Source of the DNA: Pomacea canaliculata
Lineage: Eukaryota; Mollusca; Gastropoda; Architaenioglossa; Ampullariidae
DNA: 64,000 bases
Direction: 5' to 3'
Assembly: GCF_003073045.1 (NCBI RefSeq)
Contig: NC_037593.1
Span: 4,207,525 to 4,271,524, forward strand
Position numbers and translations under genes: made by a program. Below, piece by piece: positions 58,881-64,000 of this stretch. How positions within the stretch are numbered: position 1 is the first letter of the stretch; each line of letters begins with the position of its first letter. Under the pieces are notes generated by a model. It saw only the letters and a list, made by a program, of their open reading frames with translations. It did no database searches and had not been told where the DNA came from.

Positions 58881-61800
58881 TTTTCCCGACAGTATCAGGT
58901 TTTAAGTTATTTCCCTTCTGATCACGCGTAGTACCTCCGACCTTATCGCCCACTTTGAAAAAAAAAACTTTACAAATGATATAGTGACGAATTTCAGATT
59001 TTAAGATTTTTTATGATTAAATGTCATAAGAAAGGGTTTTCTTAACTGGATAATTATTAACGAATATGTAACTGGTAAATTTCTACACGACGTTCTTACA
59101 GCAACAAAAAAAATAAATAAAAGACATTCACCCACCTCGACTAAAGAAAAATACGTTGAGTAACCAGTTGACTTAACTATTATTTTGGAGATGACCACTG
59201 ACAATTACGAGAAGTACATAATATAGTATATGTGCACCAGTGGGTGTCGCTTTGGTTAAATTGGTAAATGGTCGAATTGTATGCCACCATACCTTACCCC
59301 AAACCTCATCAGATTGTACCTCTATTTCCCAAACAATGGGGCTAGCTTGACACACATTCCATATACAGTGGGTCAGTGGCACCATGGGTGTCATCGGTTC
59401 ATCACGCCCATTTGTGCACTTTCTTGCGTGACTTAAAAGCTTACAGCCATCCGCCAGTGCCTTTTGTCGACCATCTTAATCTGATCCACGTCTGCGCTTC
59501 GCGGAGTCCCCGTGTCATGCAGCTCTGAGTCTCTTGTCCTGGATTTCATCCATTTAGCTGAAACTTTATTTCACATTCTCACCTTTGAAAAGCTCTGTTT
59601 CCCATTTTCACTGCAGTAACATACTGCAGCCGTGAGCCCATACGCCAGCTGCTTTCAGCCCGACTTTTTTTTTAAAAAAATATATATATAAAGGAAGATA
59701 TAGGTACGCGTTTTCTGCATGATTGTCCGACCGCTCCATAGGGGATTGGTAAATGACACTTTGGGTTGTGGTGGTGGCTGCGTCACTGAAAGAAGTGGTG
59801 CATATGAAGCAGCCTAGGATCCAACAAAAGATAGCCGAGCCGAGTGTTGTTTTTTATTTTTCTTATTATTATGTGCTAGCGTGTTGCCAGTAGGCGGAAT
59901 TGTTAAGATATTGCTGCAGTGAATCAATCTCTTCAAGAGTACGCCACCCCGCTGAGCTGGGGAGGTAGGGGCGGATCGGTGGGGGGATAGGCTCTGCCCC
60001 TACCCCACTTCCTGACATCAGCGTATAGCTCTTAGTTTTGTAACGGGCATTGATACGAGCCAGGCGCACATCATTCTGTGGTAAACACCGGAGGTCCTTT
60101 AATGCCGACGGTAAGTCAGTTTAAGATAAAATACTGAAATGAATGTGCCATGTTTAAAAAAATTAATGCTTTCATGTTCATTTACTTGCATCGGTTGAGA
60201 AGTTGTGGACAGACATGAGAATCCAATTGTGGAAATGACCGTGAAATGATTGGATGTGTGAGAGAAAGTAGCACGCACGCACACGCACGTGTTAAATGGA
60301 ATTGTAAAGCTTTCACTAACTCAGAGATAGGGAAGAGAGAGAGATCTTTACAATTTCGCTTATCTTATTCAAGGCTTGACGCAGTCGTGCGAGTTCAAAA
60401 ACTGATATTTAAATCCTAAGAAATCACTTGTGGCAGGTGCAGGTAACCACCCTGGCCCGTACTTATTTTTGTAATAGCTGCCACATTTTTTTTCCCCAGT
60501 CACAGGAGTTCGGGGTGGTTGGATTTGTTTTTTGAGCATGATCGTCTTACATCTGACACAGACGACAGTCTGACACACAAAGGTCGTGTGCACTGCAGTC
60601 CGCCGCTAACTACTAGCTGGATGGTTAAAGTGTAGCAGTCAACTAACTCACTAAAACGCCAACTAGTCGTTTAATTGCTCACTGCTTGTAGTCGTTAACC
60701 ATCCAGCTATGACCCATCCACCCCTATATCGCTATATCATGTCCATGGTCTGATTGCATATTGAACAAACCCAACCTTATCTTTTCTATCCACTCCAAGC
60801 GCCAGCTTACCCTTTGTATGATAACTCATCGATGATGGCAGTGTAATGAAATAATTCATCTTAACAGTCTGTGACAAACGGAGCTCGTTGCTAGAGGGTG
60901 TAAAAAGCATATTATTATTATTATTTTAAAAAATCAACATCGTTTTATCTCACAAAGTATCGTTTCTTTGAAAATTTGGAAGTGGAAGACTACATAGGAA
61001 GAACTAAATGTAAACATCCATTGACTGTAGCTGCATCCAGTCACATCCAGTGGCAGCTTACATACGTGCTTGGCTGACCATAAATTAGGGCCAAAGAGAC
61101 AATAATGCGGATACTATTGATTATCTCCAATTAAAAATTCTTCTTTCATGTGGGTGCAATTGCCTTGAAAGTTCAGCCAACCGACTAGCCTTTGTCGAGC
61201 CATTTCCCTGCACACAAATCGACTTCTGTGCTTTTTCATTCCCTTTGTGATGGCAAAAGGGAAGCAGTTTTAAAAATGCATGATAAATCTTTGGTGCATA
61301 CTGGATCCATAAAGGGAAGTAGCTTAATATTATAATAACATTTAAAGCACTACAGTTAGTTACCACAATGTTACAGGACAACACTCAATGCGTTTTTTTT
61401 TTAATGCAGCAACAATACTTGGAACAACGATCAAATTGCTGAGAGAAATATACAAATAAATAAATAATGTAGCTCTGTGTTTGCGTAGTTTATCTCGGTA
61501 ACTGCTGTCTGCGCCATTAACAAGGAAACCACGTTTCCCAGCTGGCCTTCTCGACTTGAAGTGTCTGATGTCCATTAAGTGTCACCATGTGTAAATACAG
61601 ATGACTGAACGCTTGAAATGAAGCTGGCAGTCGCTGTCAAATGGCAGGTAGATGAGACAGAAATTGCTAAACATTATATGTGTCATGTATGATCATTTGT
61701 GGTGATTATCATGGCTTTCCCTTTTCCGCCATTCTCACTCTTTATTTTGCCATTACTACGAGCGAAATTTCCGCTTGTTGATGTTTGGAGCTAGCGCATT

Positions 61801-62769
61801 CTGTAGTAAATACACGCATTTGGTGCAAGTGTTGTCAAATATAGCTACAGAGAAATTATTCCATTACTACGGTACCCCGAGTGCCTGGCTTGTTGAATGT
61901 CTTTACTTTTCAGTCGAAGATGTTCTGTGTTTGCCATCTAGATTCCTAGCTGTTTGCCTTGTCACATTACTTGCCTTGAACATTACCCCGATTGCCATAA
62001 AAAAAGCACTAACAGTGTGTGTGTGTGGGGTGGGGAATTCGGGGGTTGGGGTGGCCTCACACACACGTGTGTCAGTTCAAAGATCGTGCATTAGTTTCAG
62101 GTTTTAACTCTCCCGTGAAAATTTCAGCGCGCTCAAGGGAGACGTGAATACACGAGGAAGAGTTTAAAAGGATAAAAGCTGACTGTGGCCTGTAGGGCAA
62201 CAAAGGTTTCTGAGCTTCGAATTCTCGTTAAGTGCAACTCCAGTGAGTGTCAGTCGCTTGTAAAGCGAGCAGGCTGTGCAAACTTCCCACCCCCTTCACC
62301 ACCTTACTGTGAACACGCAAGATCAACATGTGGGTGAGAAGGCAGAATGGAGGTGCACATCACTTCCGGTTGGCCAGCGTGGGGTAGGCACAGCGCGCCC
62401 TCTGTTCGGTAAGCCGCGGCGAGCTCAAGCAATAAAATATTGTGAGTGTAGTTCACAACTATTTACGATCTCTGAGAAAAACAGTATTTTGAGGATTCCT
62501 CTTGTTTAACTGTGAAAAAAGCACAAATAGAGCCTGGAATATTTTCCTTAACATGCCATTCACTTTATAAAGTAGCTGGTTTGAAATTTATTTTTTTAAA
62601 TAAAATGTCTGTATTTTTATTGATGTCTTATGATGAACACTGATCACAAAGTGTTCGTTTCCTTTTCTTTTTTTATTCTGATTGCTGTAAATTGTTTTCA
62701 TTGATTCAGGCATGTATAATGATGCCCGGCCAAGCCTGACTCGCGGCTAGGACCCGTGCACCGAGGAAA
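58881..62769. other. Intergenic region between divergent UNC119 and GT22 genes
   Basis: No gene is recognised in 3.9 kb. It contains a ~95-bp inverted repeat (60614-60709), an (ATT)n run at about 60910-60927 and a (GT)n/(CA)n patch near 62015-62070. The last 500 nt before 62770 presumably hold the promoter of the GT22 gene. Confidence 0.5.
60614..60709. repeat. Inverted repeat with 15-bp perfect arms
   Basis: TAGCTGGATGGTTAA (60614-60628) is repeated exactly in reverse complement as TTAACCATCCAGCTA (60695-60709), around a 66-nt loop. The arms do not extend far outwards. It may be a small foldback element or a hairpin. Confidence 0.85.
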
Positions 62770-63803
62770 ATGGAAGCTGGTCGTTCTGCTTCACCAGCTA
62801 CGCGTCGACCTCGACATCAAAGACGAAAGCCGCAGGCGGCTCCTGTCTGTCATCCACGTGACACAACAACCCCTCAACATCGACAAAACGATATTTCCTG
62901 TAGCACGGGTACGCCCCCCGCCCACACCGTGCCCTCCTGCTCACGTAGGACGTGGGCTCGCCGTACTGTGTGGCTAGTGACCTTGCTGACCCTGCTGCTA
63001 CGTGTGCGTCACGTTTTTCAGGAAAGTGCATGGTGGATTCTACACCCGGATGAGATATATCAATCCCTAGAAGGTACTTGCGGGGGTTACCCGTAACCTC
63101 TAATTGAACCAATAATTACATTATCTTTGCATGGACAGAGGATCAAACATTCATTAGGATGAAATAATAATAATAATAATAATAACATCATCAAATGCTC
63201 GCTCATGTCACGTAATCAAGGACGTAAACGGAACCTTTTTGTTTGTGTATGCTGAAGTTGGCGCTGCACTTTACAAAATAACGGGCAGGAAATGGGTTGC
63301 ATTAAAGTGTCAACTAGATTTTCATCTATGTTGGTGTCTCAAGACAGTTATCGAAAAATCATCAGTAGTCATTCTCTCTTCCCCCCCCCCCCCACCTCTA
63401 TCCCTATCCCACACACACGTACATGCATTGACTTCAGAAGCTGCTTTTTCATGAAAAGATGCGTTAATTTTTAAAAACTATAAATGCTCATTCAATGGCC
63501 TAGCTGTGTCCTCATTATTTTGGTGATTGTCTGACATTAATTTTTGAAGTCGATAATCATTCACTGGCCAGTGTCTTCATCTTGTTGGTAATTGTCTGAC
63601 GCAGTTGCCTACTCCGAGCTCCACGGCTATGGCTTCCGAACTTACGAGTTCCTCCCTCCGGCGGGAAAAGACAACCCCTCCTTGTACTCGCAAAAGAGAG
63701 ACAACTCGGGATGTACGCCCTGCGTTCTCCGCTCTTCCCACGCTTCTACTCCGCCGTAGCCTGGCTGATGACTGTCGCAGGATGGGACCTCCAGCCTTAC
63801 CTG
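62770..63803 (+). CDS. GT22-family mannosyltransferase (GPI-anchor type), 5' exons, partial
   Basis: ER multi-pass enzyme that uses dolichol-phosphate-mannose; the GT22 family includes PIG-B, PIG-Z and ALG9/12. Exon 1 is 62770-63073: a basic N-terminal tail, the first membrane segment TVWLVTLLTLLLRV and the family motif HPDEIYQSLE (GT22 lumenal HPDE). The donor AAG|GTACTT joins an exon from 63605, giving the continuous reading EVAYSELHGYGFRTYEFLPP, then, after an apparent frame change at about 63692-63705, GMYALRSPLFPRFYSAVAWL, which matches the RS..P...YA region after HPDE in GT22 enzymes. A possible donor lies at 63804. The rest lies beyond the window. The long Gly-Tyr-Gly-Phe segment looks more like PIG-B than vertebrate PIG-Z, but I cannot assign the subfamily. 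The start codon choice at 62770 is tentative. Confidence 0.72.
63165..63186 (+). repeat. (AAT)n microsatellite in the GT22 intron
   Basis: About seven AAT/ATA units lie between the two GT22 exons. A 13-14 nt poly-C tract follows at about 63381-63394. Confidence 0.85.
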
Positions 63804-64000
63804 GTATGCATTCTGATGACATTATTTGTCCTTAGGAGGACTAACTCACGAGATTCTCACCTGTCTTCATTGTTTAGGTCTGACTACCTTCACTCGCGAG
63901 ACCCTAGTGTCATCACCACTAGTAGTGTAGACACAAGAGCTTACAGCCATCTTATATTCACAGTTACGATTCTTTTCGTGGATGTCAAAATTATTCTGAT
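63804..64000 (+). other. Intron or continuing exon of the GT22 gene to window end
   Basis: GT at 63804 could be a donor, but the reading frame stays open to the last base, so read-through coding cannot be excluded. The translated sequence here (LRRTNSRDSHLSS and onward) lacks membrane-helix character, which favours intron. Confidence 0.35.

Overview
The window is animal nuclear DNA: AT-rich, with introns bounded by GT-AG (one GC-AG) and dispersed LINE, SINE and MITE copies. Protein similarity, together with the style of the LINE and tRNA-SINE remnants, suggests a lophotrochozoan, most likely a gastropod mollusc. The species is inference. All gene calls come from reading splice sites and comparing translations with remembered family sequences; no search was run.

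Layout: (1) 1-12.3 kb, 3' two thirds of a two-pore channel gene (TPC1, +). (2) 15.5-20.3 kb, RANBP1 (-), whose first intron holds a four-copy ~500-bp tandem array. (3) 20.7-30.2 kb, TRMT2A (+), head-to-head with RANBP1, the same divergent arrangement as on human 22q11. (4) 31.9-39.7 kb, TWNK (+), the mitochondrial replicative helicase Twinkle, with a long N-terminal exon and zinc-ribbon-like cysteines that are largely absent from the human protein. (5) 39.7-55.6 kb, a long stretch without a recognisable gene; it contains a perfect hAT MITE, CpG-rich patches and an orphan TATA promoter with a CTG-repeat leader and a 34-codon ORF. (6) 55.7-58.6 kb, UNC119 (-), a lipid-binding trafficking chaperone. 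(7) 62.8 kb to the end, the 5' exons of a GT22-family mannosyltransferase (GPI-anchor type, +).

The genes are not one pathway: they are housekeeping genes for endolysosomal ion release, Ran transport, tRNA methylation, mtDNA replication, cilium/membrane protein trafficking and glycolipid synthesis. The exon models for TPC1, TWNK, UNC119, RANBP1 (from exon 2) and TRMT2A (from residue 1 of the downstream frame) all keep phase and sum to multiples of three. Two host genes (TRMT2A exon 1 and GT22 exon 2) show apparent frame changes in homopolymer-like runs, so the assembly may carry indels. I saw no CRISPR array, no confident tRNA or rRNA gene, and no retrovirus-like or Polinton-like element. No wholly new system is visible; the best leads are the conserved divergent promoter, the Twinkle zinc-ribbon remnant, the GC-AG intron with duplicated donor, and the intronic tandem array.
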